From positions 62,001 through 126,000 of the forward strand of contig JHVP01000003.1 of assembly GCA_000620205.1 (NCBI GenBank): a stretch of 64,000 nucleotides of DNA, written 5' to 3'. Each line of letters begins with the position of its first letter. Position 1 is the first letter of the stretch. Made by a program: the position numbers and the translations under genes. The DNA comes from Geodermatophilaceae bacterium URHA0031 (GTDB lineage: Bacteria > Actinomycetota > Actinomycetes > Mycobacteriales > Geodermatophilaceae). Under the pieces are notes generated by a model. The model did not search any database. It was not told where the DNA came from and was given only the letters and a program-made list of their open reading frames with translations. Positions 17,391-28,705 of the stretch are shown in pieces.

Positions 17391-17454
17391 AGCACGTCAC
17401 GGGCCGTCCCGGGAGTCCGGGGCGGCCCCTCGTGCGTCCTCCTCCGGACGCGGA

Positions 17455-17488
17455 CCGGCCCGGCTCCCGAGGTCGGGAGCCGGGCCGG
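17455..17488. terminator. Bidirectional terminator between phoA and NCS2 permease
   Basis: A perfect 14-16-bp GC stem (CCGGCCCGGCTCCCGA and its complement) lies between convergent stop codons. It is preceded at 17401-17428 by a second, imperfect hairpin (GGGCCGTCCCGG with CCGGGGCGGCCC). Confidence 0.75.
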
Positions 17489-17501
17489 CCGGGGCGTGCG
17501 A

Positions 17502-18950
17502 CTAACGCGAGCGGTCGTTCCGGTCGAGGTCGGAGGGGTCCGCCCCGCCGGCGTCGACGACGTGCCGGCCGGTGGAGCCCAGGGCAGGCCCGGTCCCTCC
17601 GGCGAAGCCCTCCTCGGCGGCCAGCGACTTCCGCATCTCTGCCGGTGCGACGACCCGGGCGAGATGCCAGCCGGCCACCGCCACGATCGACCCCAGGGCG
17701 ATGCCGCCGAGCGAGTACTCGTCGCTGAACACCAGGTTCACGTTGCCGATCCCGATGATGATCCCGGCCGCGAGCGGCACCAGGTTGATCGGGTTGGCGA
17801 AGTCGACCCGGTTCTCCTTCCAGATCTTGGCGCCGAGCAGTCCGATCATCCCGTAGAGCACGACGGTGATCCCGCCGAGCACCCCGCCGGGGATCGCGTT
17901 CACCAGGGCACCGAACTTGGGGCAGAGGCCGAGCAGCAGCGCCACGATCGCGGCGACGTAGTAGGCCGCGGTGGAGTAGACCCGGGTCGCGGCCATGACG
18001 CCGATGTTCTCCGCGTAGGTCGTGGTCGGGGAGCCACCCACCGAGGTGGCGATGACGGTGCCCAGACCGTCGGCGAAGATCGCCCTGCCGAGCACCGGGT
18101 CGAGGTCGCGCTTGGTCATCGCCGCGACCGCCTTCACGTGACCGGCGTTCTCCGCGATCAGCGCGATGACCGCCGGCAGCACGAGCAGGCTGAAGTTCAC
18201 CGAGAAGTGCGGCGCGGTGAAGTCCGGCAGGCCGACCCAGTCCGCCGACCCGACGCCGGACAGGTCCAGCCGGTCGTGGGTGGTCGCCTCGGTGGCACCG
18301 CCGAGCACCGAGGTGATCGGACCGGCGGTGGCGTCGAGCAGAGCGGACAGCAGGTAGCCGAAGACCAGCCCCAGCAGGATGGAGATGCGGGCCCAGAAGC
18401 CGCGCAGCATCAGCGAGGCGAGGATGACGAAGACCATCGTCGCCAGCCCGACCCACTGGTCCTGCGGCCAGTAGGTGTTGGCCACGACCGGCGCCAGGTT
18501 GAACCCGATGATCAGGACGACCGCGCCGGTGACCGCGGGCGGCAGGACCGCGTTCACCAGCCGCGGCCCGGCAGCCTGGATCAGCAGACCGACCAGCGCC
18601 AGGACGACGCCCGAGACGAGGATCGCGCCGACGACGTCCCCGGAGTTGCCGCCGTTGGCCCGGATCGCCAGCACGCCGCCGACGAAGGCGGCGCTGGTGC
18701 CGAGGTAGGAGGGCACCTTCCCCTTGACGACCAGCAGGAAGACGATGGTCGCGACGCCGCTCATCATGATCGCGAGGTTGGGGTCCAGCCCCATGATCAG
18801 CGGGAAGACGAAGGTCGCCCCGAACATCGCGACGACGTGCTGGGCGCCGATCCCGATCGTGCGCGGCCAGGAGAGCCGTTCGTCCGGCGCCACCGACTCC
18901 CCTACGGGCGGGGTCTTGCCATCCCCGTACAGCTTCCAGCCCAACGCCAT
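17502..18950 (-). CDS. NCS2 family uracil/xanthine permease, UraA-like
   Basis: A 482-residue nucleobase:cation symporter with about 14 membrane segments. The family signature appears as TTTYAENIGVMAATRVYS (about residue 310), the form seen in UraA-type uracil permeases. Segments GAQHVVAMFGATFVFP and ENAGHVKAVAAMTKRDLDP carry the substrate-site Gln/His and Glu. ATG 18950 is chosen because GAGGAGG lies just upstream; an in-frame start at 18980 would overlap that site. A PucR regulator gene lies immediately upstream on the same strand, and the leader carries inverted repeats. Confidence 0.9.
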   Translation of the reverse strand: MALGWKLYGDGKTPPVGESVAPDERLSWPRTIGIGAQHVVAMFGATFVFPLIMGLDPNLAIMMSGVATIVFLLVVKGKVPSYLGTSAAFVGGVLAIRANGGNSGDVVGAILVSGVVLALVGLLIQAAGPRLVNAVLPPAVTGAVVLIIGFNLAPVVANTYWPQDQWVGLATMVFVILASLMLRGFWARISILLGLVFGYLLSALLDATAGPITSVLGGATEATTHDRLDLSGVGSADWVGLPDFTAPHFSVNFSLLVLPAVIALIAENAGHVKAVAAMTKRDLDPVLGRAIFADGLGTVIATSVGGSPTTTYAENIGVMAATRVYSTAAYYVAAIVALLLGLCPKFGALVNAIPGGVLGGITVVLYGMIGLLGAKIWKENRVDFANPINLVPLAAGIIIGIGNVNLVFSDEYSLGGIALGSIVAVAGWHLARVVAPAEMRKSLAAEEGFAGGTGPALGSTGRHVVDAGGADPSDLDRNDRSR

Positions 18951-18969
18951 CAGGTCCTCCTCGAACGGC

Positions 18970-18996
18970 CGCTGAGCCAAGTAGCTCAGCGCTGAG
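18970..18996 (-). promoter_or_regulatory. Inverted repeats in the permease leader
   Basis: CGCTGAGC (18970-18977) and GCTCAGCG (18984-18991) can pair, and the second arm is part of a separate perfect palindrome CTCAGCGCTGAG (18985-18996). The mutually exclusive pairings lie about 20-45 nt before the permease ATG. Operator or attenuation function is possible but unproven. Confidence 0.45.
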
Positions 18997-19085
18997 GAAT
19001 CGCACGATGTCAGCCTTGCCGCGCGTGCACCAGAGGTCCGGTGTCACGTTCGTGTTTCGGCTCCCGCGCACGGACCCGCCCATGG

Positions 19086-19130
19086 CCTCGTCCCCGGGGG
19101 CCGCGGAGCGTGGCGCGGGCAGGGACGAGG
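19086..19130 (-). terminator. Stem-loop after the PucR gene
   Basis: CCTCGTCCC (19086-19094) pairs with GGGACGAGG (19122-19130) around a 27-nt GC-rich loop, starting 5 nt after the PucR stop. It may partly separate the regulator from the permease gene. Confidence 0.5.
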
Positions 19131-19134
19131 TCTC

Positions 19135-21030
19135 CTAGACCAGCGACTCCAGCCCGTCGTCCAGGACCAGGGCCGCGATGCTCTCCACCGGCGGCCGGTG
19201 CGGCTGGTCCAGCCCCCGCATCCGCGCCGCGTGCAGGGCCAGCAGCAGGTTCAGCCGCAGCGTCGGGTCGGTGGTGAAGGGGCCGAGCAGCCGCTCGAGC
19301 TTGCCGATCCGGTAGCGCATCGTGTTGTAGTGGAAGTGCAGCCGGCGGGCGGACTCCGCGACGTTGAGGTTGGTCTCCAGCAGGACCCGGAGCGTGTCGC
19401 GCAGGTCGGTCGAGTCCGGGTCGCCGGAGTCGGCCAGCGGACCGAGCACCTCGTCGACGTAGGAGCGCAGCTCGTTGCTGTCCGGGATCAGCGACAGCAA
19501 CCGGAAGACCCCGAGCTGGTCGAAGTGGGTGACCGCGTGCCCGCCGTGGATCTCCTGGCCCACGACCAGCGCCCGCTGCGCCTGCTGGTAGGCCTCCGCC
19601 AGCGCCGACAGCGACTCCGCCGGGCGCCCGATCCCGGTGCCCAGCAGCCGGCCGACCCGGCGCAGTCGCGCGTTGACCCGGGCGGTGACCGCGGCGACCA
19701 GGGCGGAGAGCTCCTCCGGGGTGCGCCCGTCCAGCGGCAGCACGGTGACGATCTCGGTCGCCAGACCCGCGACCGCGGCGCCGGCCACCTCGGCGTCCAC
19801 CGCGGCACGCCAGCCGTCGGCGAGGCGGTCCAGCACGTCCAGCGCCCGCGTGGGGTCGGCGCTGGCGTCGGCGACCGTCTCGGTGCCGCTCACCAGGACG
19901 ACGACCGGCCCGTCGAGCCGCCAGCCGAAGGACCGGGTGTAGGCCAGCGTCCGCTCGGTGTGCCCGACGACGCCCCCGACCAGCCGGCGCACCAGGTCGC
20001 CCTGGAAGCGCAGCTCGACCGAGTGCACGGCCTGCGAGCGGATCTCCGACAGCGCAGCGATGACGGCGGCCTGCTCGAGGACCGCACCGGCACCGAGCAG
20101 CATCGGACCGTGCCGGTTGACCGCGACCAGCCAGCCGTGCCGCTGCTCGCCGGCCATGATCGGCGCGACGGCGTACTCCCCGGTCCCGCCGGGCAGCTCG
20201 TGGTGCCCGGGGACGAGCAGGATGCCGTCGGCCGGCGACAGGTCGGCGTCGGCGAGCACGTCGGCCGGGGTGACCACGCTCTGGTCGGCCCGGTTGCCCG
20301 ACAGCCGCCGGGACGGCGTCAGGTCGGCGAAGGCGTCGTCCGCCGCCGCGTCCAGCAGCCACAGCCAGTCGCGGATCTCCGCGACCTCCTCCTGGGGGCC
20401 GGCGCTGAACGCGACCTCGCGGTCCGGCCCCAGCCCCAGCACCGCGGCGCCGGCGAGGATGGTGGACGCCTGGGCGGTCACCTCGGCCAGCCCACCGCCG
20501 GACAACGCGACGTCGATGAACTGGTTGTGCATCCGGTTGGCGAGCGACAGCGCCTGGGTCTGCTTGTCGATGATCGCGCCGAGCACCTCGGCGACGACCT
20601 CGTCGAGCCGGGTGCTGCTGGGCAGCGCGACCACCGGGAAGCCGCGGCGGTCGGCCTCGGCGAGGACCTCGGCCGGCATCTCCCCCGCCACGCTGGCCGG
20701 GCCGACCTCCGACCGATAGGCCAGCGCGCCGCTGCCCCCGCGGTGCAGCCGCTCGATGAGCGCCCGGCTCTGCGCCGGGTCCGCCTGCGGCAACCGGCCG
20801 CCCAGCACGACCAGCACGTCCGGGCCGGCGCCGGTGAGCGGCTCCGCCGGGTCGTCGACCGCGACGTGCCGCACGATGCGCCGGGTACCGGTGGCACCCC
20901 CGACGACGATCGAGCCCTCGAGGCCGGGCAGCTGCAGCAACTGGTCGACGGTGAGCCCCATGCTGTCCTGCATGGTGCTCCGGTCGGCCGGCGGGACCTG
21001 CGACAGGACTGGTTCGGCAGAGGGCGACAC
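19135..21030 (-). CDS. PucR family transcriptional regulator
   Basis: About 631 residues. The N-terminal PucR domain begins MGLTVDQLLQLPGLEGSIVVGG. A central GGDEF-like segment follows. The C-terminal PucR helix-turn-helix is LRDTLRVLLETNLNVAESARRLHFHYNTMRYRIGKLE. PucR proteins control purine or other nitrogen-source catabolism. The start is uncertain: GTG 21030 lies exactly 7 nt after TACTTT (leaderless pattern); ATGs at 20973 and 20961 are alternatives. The flanking NCS2 permease and AllH-like gene support a nucleobase/ureide catabolic role. Confidence 0.85.
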   Translation of the reverse strand: MSPSAEPVLSQVPPADRSTMQDSMGLTVDQLLQLPGLEGSIVVGGATGTRRIVRHVAVDDPAEPLTGAGPDVLVVLGGRLPQADPAQSRALIERLHRGGSGALAYRSEVGPASVAGEMPAEVLAEADRRGFPVVALPSSTRLDEVVAEVLGAIIDKQTQALSLANRMHNQFIDVALSGGGLAEVTAQASTILAGAAVLGLGPDREVAFSAGPQEEVAEIRDWLWLLDAAADDAFADLTPSRRLSGNRADQSVVTPADVLADADLSPADGILLVPGHHELPGGTGEYAVAPIMAGEQRHGWLVAVNRHGPMLLGAGAVLEQAAVIAALSEIRSQAVHSVELRFQGDLVRRLVGGVVGHTERTLAYTRSFGWRLDGPVVVLVSGTETVADASADPTRALDVLDRLADGWRAAVDAEVAGAAVAGLATEIVTVLPLDGRTPEELSALVAAVTARVNARLRRVGRLLGTGIGRPAESLSALAEAYQQAQRALVVGQEIHGGHAVTHFDQLGVFRLLSLIPDSNELRSYVDEVLGPLADSGDPDSTDLRDTLRVLLETNLNVAESARRLHFHYNTMRYRIGKLERLLGPFTTDPTLRLNLLLALHAARMRGLDQPHRPPVESIAALVLDDGLESLV

Positions 21031-21358
21031 GGTACTGAAAGTAGCCGCCCGATCGCTGTGAGCGGCGTAGATCACCGATGCCTCACGTTCAGTCACTGTA
21101 CGTACCCCCAAAACGCCGCGCACGAGACATCTGCGCGAGATTCTGTCAGACGTCTCTGGACGGCAGTAGCCGAGCTTGGCGAGAATCGCCATACAGGCAT
21201 CGGGGACTCGCCTCTTAGGTTCGTCCTCCGGGACCTGTTCCGGCTGGGATGGTAGGCCGCCCGTGATCCTGCGGGTCGGTCGACCTCCGACCGGACGGAC
21301 GAACCGGGACGGGGCCGGCCCACCAGCGGGCTCCGTCGACCGCACGGGTGGAGGGCAC
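21031..21358. other. Divergent control region between PucR and DUF2877 genes
   Basis: A 328-bp stretch, AT-richer than its surroundings, without a gene. On the minus strand TACTTT (21043-21038) is the PucR -10 candidate. On the plus strand TAGGTT (21216-21221) could drive the DUF2877 gene with a 130-nt leader. It also contains the palindrome AGACGTCT near 21148 and a small GGCGA/TCGCC hairpin near 21180, which are candidate regulator sites. Confidence 0.5.
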
Positions 21359-22366
21359 ATGCGCACCTACGAGAGCGCCGGCGGAGACACTGCCGCCGGT
21401 ACCCAGCAGACCACGACCCACCGCACTCCGCACTCCGGGCGGGCGGCACGAGCGGGCGTACCCACGATCCGCCTGCCTCACACCAGGGATCGGCACGGAT
21501 CTGAGCACGGCCGCGCATCCGTGCCGGCCCAGGCCAGCACCGGCGTCGCCGAGCTCCTCCGCGGCCCCGTCCGGTCCGCCCGGGTGCTGCTCAGCGTGCC
21601 GGCGGCGGTGTACCTCACCGTGCAGACGCCCTCCGGTCCCGACGTCGTCGGCGTGCTGGCCTCCGATGCGGCCCGGCTGCCACTGGGGTGCGTGCTGTTC
21701 CGGCCCTCGAACGGGCGGCCCTTGGTGTCCGTGCCCAGCGGCGCACCCGCGCAGGTCGGCGGTGGCCGGCTGGTGGTCGGTGACCTGACGGTGAGCGCCG
21801 CCTCCTGGTGGGACCCGCGACCCAAGCTGCCGACCGCGCAGCCGGCGTTGCTGCCCGAGGGGGTCCGCCAGCTGCGCGCGGCGCTCTACGGCGAGGGCGT
21901 GCCGCACAGCGCGTTCGTGCTGCCGGGCCTGCCCAGCGGTCCCAGCGGCCCGCTCGCCGCGTTGCGTGGCGCGGTCCGCCGGGCCGACCTCGACGCTGCG
22001 CTGCGCACCGCCACCCGGCTCATCGGGCTGGGCCCCGGGCTGACCCCGGCGGGTGACGACGTGCTGGCGGGGACCACGGCCGGGCTGGTGCTGCTCGGCC
22101 ACCCTGCGGCCGAGCGCTTCGGCGCCGGGGTGACCGCGCTGGCCGCCGGCCGGACCACCGAGCTCTCCCGGGCGCTGCTGCGGCATGCCGCGGCCGGCCG
22201 GGTCAGCGGCGAGTTCGCCGCGGTGCTCCGGGGGCTGGTCGGCGACGGGGCGCTCGCCCCGGCCATCCGGGCGCTGCTGGCGACCGGTTCGACCAGTGGC
22301 CGGGCTCTCGGACTGGGGTTGTGCACCGCCATCGACCTGGTGGACCGCACCACGCGCCCGCGCTGA
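21359..22366 (+). CDS. DUF2877 protein, AllH-like (oxamate carbamoyltransferase subunit family)
   Basis: A 335-residue protein with the DUF2877 core LIGLGPGLTPAGDDVLAGTTAGLVLLG at about residues 221-247. The DUF2877 family includes AllH, a subunit of the oxamate carbamoyltransferase AllFGH in allantoin degradation. Here no allF or allG neighbours are visible. The N-terminal 60 residues are Thr/Arg/His-rich and poorly conserved in type. The ATG follows GGTGGAGG, which fixes the start despite longer in-frame readings. It is divergent from the PucR regulator, its likely controller. Confidence 0.75.
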   Translation: MRTYESAGGDTAAGTQQTTTHRTPHSGRAARAGVPTIRLPHTRDRHGSEHGRASVPAQASTGVAELLRGPVRSARVLLSVPAAVYLTVQTPSGPDVVGVLASDAARLPLGCVLFRPSNGRPLVSVPSGAPAQVGGGRLVVGDLTVSAASWWDPRPKLPTAQPALLPEGVRQLRAALYGEGVPHSAFVLPGLPSGPSGPLAALRGAVRRADLDAALRTATRLIGLGPGLTPAGDDVLAGTTAGLVLLGHPAAERFGAGVTALAAGRTTELSRALLRHAAAGRVSGEFAAVLRGLVGDGALAPAIRALLATGSTSGRALGLGLCTAIDLVDRTTRPR

Positions 22367-22381
22367 CCGCCTCGGCCCGGG

Positions 22382-22612
22382 TCAGCCGCCCGGGCCGGGG
22401 AGCAGCGGGCCCAGCGAGTCCCACTGCGCGATCTGGCAACCGGTGGTGCGGGCGAGCACCAGGTCGACGTCGTCCCCGGCCCACCGGCCGGTGACCTGCG
22501 CGGTCTGCGGCCCGCCGTACCGCTGGCTGCGGCCGGCGCAGCCGACGACGGCGGGGCCGCAGCCGCGCCGTCGTCCGAGCCACAGGTGACCAGCAGGACA
22601 TCCAGCGCGCCC
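22382..22612 (-). pseudogene. Frameshifted remnant of a putative lipoprotein
   Basis: Reading from GTG 22612, one frame gives a short lipoprotein-like N-terminus (LLVTCGSDDGAAAAPPSSAA). The conserved-looking C-terminus (QRYGGPQTAQVTGRW, then DDVDLVLARTTGC and QIAQWDSLGPLLP, stop at 22382) is in another frame that has no start codon. The signal peptide is also too short. The simplest reading is a 5'-truncated, frameshifted gene; a sequencing indel is an alternative. The family is not recognised. Confidence 0.5.
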
Positions 22613-22620
22613 CTCAGCAC

Positions 22621-22650
22621 GGCCCCCGTGGCGGGGGCACGGGGGTCCTC
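22621..22650 (-). repeat. 3'-end hairpin element, copy F (short form)
   Basis: It starts 2 nt after the hisG stop on the minus strand: AGGACCCCCGTG, a short loop, then CACGGGGGCC. It keeps the GGACCC/GGGCC asymmetry with one unpaired A but lacks the inner stem. It probably ends the hisG transcript. Confidence 0.65.
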
Positions 22651-23517
22651 TCAGATGCGGGAGGCGGCGATGCTGGTGACCAGGATCGCCCGCGCGCCCA
22701 GCTCCCAGAGCTCGTCCATCACCCGGTTGGTGTCGTCCTTGAGCACCATGGCGCGCACGGCGGACCAGTTCTCGGTCTGCAGCGGGCTGACCGTCGGCCC
22801 CTCGAGGCCGGGGGTGAGTGCGGTGGCCCGGGCCAGCAGCTCGTCGGGGCAGTCGTAGTCCAGCATCACGTACCGCCGGGCGACCAGGACACCCTGCAGC
22901 CGGCGGCGCAGCTGGGCGACGGCGGGGACGTCCTCGGCACCGGCCCGGCGGACCAGCACCGCCTCGCTGGCCAGCACCGGGTCACCGATGATCCGCAGCC
23001 CGGCCGCGCGCAGCGTCGTCCCGGTCTCGACGACGTCGCACACCGCGTCGGCCACGCCCAGCCGGCAGGCGGTCTCCACCGCACCGTCCAGCTTGACCAC
23101 CGAGGCCTTCATGCCGGACTCGTCCAGGAAGCGCTGCAGCAGCCCCGGGTAGGCGGTGGCGATCCGCTTGCCCTCCAGCTTGGCGACCTCGTCGACCGGG
23201 GAGTCGGCCGGGCTGGCGAAGCGGAACGAGGAGCGGCCGAAGCCCAGCGGCATGACCTCGGCGGCGACCGTGCCCTCGCCGTCCGCCGGCGTGGTCTCCA
23301 GCAGCATGTCGCGGCCGGTGATCCCGACGTCCAGGGTGCCCGCGGCGACGTAGACGGCGATGTCCCGCGGCCGGAGGTAGAAGAACTCGGTGTCGTTCTC
23401 CGGGTCGTAGACCGCCAGCTCGCTGGTGGTGCGGCGCTGCCGGTAGCCGCTCTCGGCGAGCATCGCCGCCGCCGGTTCGCTCAGGACGCCCTTGTTGGGC
23501 ACGGCGACGCGCAGCAA
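22651..23517 (-). CDS. hisG: ATP phosphoribosyltransferase, long form
   Basis: A 288-residue HisG catalysing the first step of histidine synthesis (ATP + PRPP). It opens LRVAVPNKGVL; the PRPP-binding segment is VCDVVETGTTLRAAGLRII at about 165-183. The C-terminal 75 residues form the ACT-like regulatory domain of long-form HisG, so no HisZ partner is needed and histidine feedback is expected. The start is TTG 23517. It lies 98 bp downstream of hisE with a 3'-element copy in the gap, at the end of the rpe-rib-his chain. Confidence 0.93.
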   Translation of the reverse strand: MLRVAVPNKGVLSEPAAAMLAESGYRQRRTTSELAVYDPENDTEFFYLRPRDIAVYVAAGTLDVGITGRDMLLETTPADGEGTVAAEVMPLGFGRSSFRFASPADSPVDEVAKLEGKRIATAYPGLLQRFLDESGMKASVVKLDGAVETACRLGVADAVCDVVETGTTLRAAGLRIIGDPVLASEAVLVRRAGAEDVPAVAQLRRRLQGVLVARRYVMLDYDCPDELLARATALTPGLEGPTVSPLQTENWSAVRAMVLKDDTNRVMDELWELGARAILVTSIAASRI

Positions 23518-23555
23518 CTGCAGTTCCCTTCCTCAGGCTCGGTCCGGGAGACCCC

Positions 23556-23615
23556 GGCCCTCCTGCAGGGGCCCGCGCCGAGGGTGCGAGGCGTGGGGGG
23601 CAGGAGGGTCCTTCC
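23556..23615 (-). repeat. 3'-end hairpin element, copy B
   Basis: It follows the hisE stop directly (TGA then GGAAGGACCC). The outer stem is CCCTCCTGC with GCAGGAGGG, the inner stem CGCC with GGCG around TCGCACCCTC, with CCCCCCAC between the stems. It is the only copy located inside an operon, between hisE and hisG. Confidence 0.75.
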
Positions 23616-26294
<2,679 letters not shown>

Positions 26295-26295
26295 C

Positions 26296-27351
26296 TCAGC
26301 TCCCTCCGCCGGTCGTCCCTGGCCCCCCAGTGTGCCGGGTGGACCGCAACCGGATCTGCACATCCCCGCCCAGGCGGGTGACATCGATGACCTGCAGGTG
26401 CAGCGCAGCGGTGATCGTGGTGATTCCCAGGTCCCCCACCAGGGCGGCGCCGGCGCCCAGCAGCTGGGGTGCGACGTGCACCACGGCCTCGTCGACCAGG
26501 CCGGCGGCGAGGAACGCGGCGGCCAGCGTGGGGCCGCCCTCGAGCAGCACCCGGCGGACGTCGCGGTCGTAGAGCTCGGCGAGCAGGGCGGCGGGGTCCG
26601 CGGCGCGGCTGACGTGGGTCGGGGCGGCGTCGTCGTGCACGCGGGCGGTGGCCGGCACCCGGCCGCGGCGGTCGAGGACCACCCGCAGCGGCTGGCGCTC
26701 GACGGTGCGGCCGTCGGCGTCGCGGACGGTGAGCTGCGGGTCGTCGGCCAGCGCCGTCCCGGAGCCGACCAGCACGGCGTCGCAGCCGGCCCGCAGCCGG
26801 TGCACCTCGGCCCGGGCCTCGGGCCCGGTGATCCACCGGCTGCTGCCGTCGGCCGCGGCGACCCGGCCGTCGAGGGTGCTGGCCACCTTCCACACCACGT
26901 GCGGCCGGTGCTCGGTGACGCCGGTGAGCCAGCCGGCGAGCGCGCCGACCTCGGCCTCGGCCTGCTCGGCGCCGAGCTCGACGTCGACGCCGGCCGCCCG
27001 CAGCCGCACGGCGCCGCCACCGGCGAGCCGGGTCGGCTCGGGGACCGCGACGACCACCCGGGAGACCCCGGCCGCCACCAGGGCGTCCGCGCACGGCCCG
27101 GTGCGGCCGGTGTGCGCGCACGGCTCGAGGGTGACGACGGCGGTGCCTCCGCGAGCGCGCCCGCCGGCCTGCGCCAGCGCCTGCACCTCGGCGTGCGGCC
27201 CGCCCGGTGGCGCGGTGGCGCCCTCCCCCACGACGGCGCCGGCGGCGTCCAGCAGCACCGCGCCGACCGGTGGGTTGGGGCTGGTGGTGCCGAGCACCCG
27301 CAGCCCGAGCTCGCGGGCGCGGGCCATCGCCGCCTGCTCGGCGGGGGTCAC
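26296..27351 (-). CDS. ribD: Bifunctional pyrimidine deaminase/reductase
   Basis: A 351-residue two-domain enzyme. The N-terminal deaminase carries the zinc site HAEVQAL and [11 protein letters not shown] (about residues 55-90). The C-terminal reductase (from about 150) has [27 protein letters not shown] and [14 protein letters not shown] for NADPH and substrate. GTG 27351 overlaps the rpe stop. No FMN riboswitch precedes it; the unit appears to be driven from the rpe promoter. Confidence 0.94.
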   Translation of the reverse strand: MTPAEQAAMARARELGLRVLGTTSPNPPVGAVLLDAAGAVVGEGATAPPGGPHAEVQALAQAGGRARGGTAVVTLEPCAHTGRTGPCADALVAAGVSRVVVAVPEPTRLAGGGAVRLRAAGVDVELGAEQAEAEVGALAGWLTGVTEHRPHVVWKVASTLDGRVAAADGSSRWITGPEARAEVHRLRAGCDAVLVGSGTALADDPQLTVRDADGRTVERQPLRVVLDRRGRVPATARVHDDAAPTHVSRAADPAALLAELYDRDVRRVLLEGGPTLAAAFLAAGLVDEAVVHVAPQLLGAGAALVGDLGITTITAALHLQVIDVTRLGGDVQIRLRSTRHTGGPGTTGGGS

Positions 27352-28007
27352 CGGACGGCCAGTGCCCGCAGTCCGGCGATCGCCGCGGCCGGGTCGTCCG
27401 CGCCGTAGACGGCGGAGCCCGCGACGAAGACGTCCGCCCCGGCGTCGGCGGCCTCGGCGATCGTGTCGGCGTTGATGCCGCCGTCGACCTCGAGGAACAG
27501 CTGCAGGTGACCGGTCTGCACCAGCCGGCGGGCCTCCCGGACCTTGGGGAGCACCTCGGGCATGAAGGACTGCCCACCGAAGCCGGGTTCGACGGTCATC
27601 ACCAGCAGGGTGTCGAACTCCGGCAGCACGTCGAGGTAGGCCTCCAGCGGCGTGCCCGGCTTCAGCGCCAGCCCGGCGAGCGCCCCGGCGGCCCTGAGGT
27701 CGCGTGCCACGGCCCGGGGGTCGCTGCAGGCCTCGGCGTGCACCGTGACGTTGCGGGCACCGGCCTCCGCGTAGCCCGGGGCCCAGCGCTCGGGGTCCTC
27801 GATCATCAGGTGGCAGTCCAGCGGCACGGGGCTGACCCGCTGGATCGCCTGGACGACCGGCAGGCCCAGGGTCAGGTTGGGCACGAAGTGGGCGTCCATG
27901 ACGTCGACGTGCACCCAGTCGGCGTCGGCGATCCGCTGGACCTCGTCGGCGAGCCGGGCGAAGTCCGCGGACAGCAGGCTGGGCGCGATCATGGGTTCCC
28001 GGGACAC
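27348..28007 (-). CDS. rpe: Ribulose-phosphate 3-epimerase
   Basis: A 219-residue TIM-barrel epimerase of the pentose phosphate pathway, linking to riboflavin synthesis through ribulose 5-phosphate, the RibBA substrate. Motifs: [28 protein letters not shown] (metal and catalytic Asp), [22 protein letters not shown] and [11 protein letters not shown] 28007 is 6 nt after TACGAT with no Shine-Dalgarno, indicating a leaderless mRNA. It heads the rpe-rib-his chain. Confidence 0.95.
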   Translation of the reverse strand: MSREPMIAPSLLSADFARLADEVQRIADADWVHVDVMDAHFVPNLTLGLPVVQAIQRVSPVPLDCHLMIEDPERWAPGYAEAGARNVTVHAEACSDPRAVARDLRAAGALAGLALKPGTPLEAYLDVLPEFDTLLVMTVEPGFGGQSFMPEVLPKVREARRLVQTGHLQLFLEVDGGINADTIAEAADAGADVFVAGSAVYGADDPAAAIAGLRALAVR

Positions 28008-28013
28008 GGGGTG

Positions 28014-28019
28014 ATCGTA
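28014..28019 (-). promoter_or_regulatory. Leaderless -10 box for the rpe-rib-his operon
   Basis: TACGAT on the minus strand followed by 6 nt and GTG 28007. The same TACGAT-N6-GTG layout is used by def at 31613. No clear -35. Confidence 0.65.
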
Positions 28020-28052
28020 GGTGGCTCCCCTCCGCGGTTCCCCCGAGTGCGG

Positions 28053-28514
28053 TCAGGCCTGACCGACGACGGCGCGCTCGCGGGCGGCCGCCCACAGCAG
28101 CCGGCTGATCTGCTCCTCACCCGGGTCGGTGAGCAGGTCCCCGGTCAGGTGCCGCCGCCGGTGGGACAGCGACGCCGTCACCCCGATCCACGCCGTGTGC
28201 AGCTCGGCCGGGTACCAGGCCACCTGGCTGCCGAAGACCCCCGGCAGCCGGCGCCGCTGCGCGGACCGGGCGATGACGACGGTCGGCGCCCCCGCCGGCC
28301 GCTGCCGGAGCAGCCAGCGCAGCGCCGCCAGGCCGTCGGCGTGGTGCACGTAGACGTCGCAGATCGAGATGACCGCGGGCTGGTCGTCCAGGGCGCGCAT
28401 CGCGAGGCCGACCAGGTCGCTCAGCGCCTGGGAGTCCTCGCGCAGGTCGCCGCGGGCGACCACCACCACGACACCGTCGCGATGGCGCACCTCCACGGTG
28501 AACCCGTCCGCCAT
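28053..28514 (-). CDS. STAS-like domain protein, function unknown
   Basis: A 153-residue protein. The pattern FTVEVRHRDGVVVVVARGDLRED, followed by a helix, the buried strand PAVISICDVYVHHADGLAALRWL and then GAPTVVIARS, resembles the STAS fold of anti-sigma antagonists, but the conserved phospho-Ser region is not clear. The C-terminal 60 residues (SLSHRRRHLTGDLLTDPGEEQISRLLWAA) are outside the domain. ATG 28514 is preferred because GGGGG lies 6 nt before it; ATG 28565 is an alternative. Confidence 0.6.
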   Translation of the reverse strand: MADGFTVEVRHRDGVVVVVARGDLREDSQALSDLVGLAMRALDDQPAVISICDVYVHHADGLAALRWLLRQRPAGAPTVVIARSAQRRRLPGVFGSQVAWYPAELHTAWIGVTASLSHRRRHLTGDLLTDPGEEQISRLLWAAARERAVVGQA

Positions 28515-28705
28515 CGCCACCCCCAGCCGCCCGCCTCCGCCGGCTGCTGGGCGGACTGGTTGCATCGACGGATCGGCGGCGGCGCAAACACGCCGGGCCG
28601 ACCCGGCGGGAGGACGTCACTGCCCGCGTGCGGCGGGCTGCTCAGCGTGCGGATCGGCGGCGGCCGGTGACCATGGCGGACACGCCGTCGGACGGCTGCC
28701 GACCG

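Noticed and set aside
15916-19083. Minus-strand open frame of over 1000 codons across phoA and the permease
   Set aside because: It runs out of frame through the NCS2 permease and antisense to phoA, both of which are unambiguous.
27352-28060. FMN (RFN) riboswitch expected before ribD
   Set aside because: ribD overlaps rpe, and the 45-bp gap before rpe is too short and lacks the conserved RFN helices.
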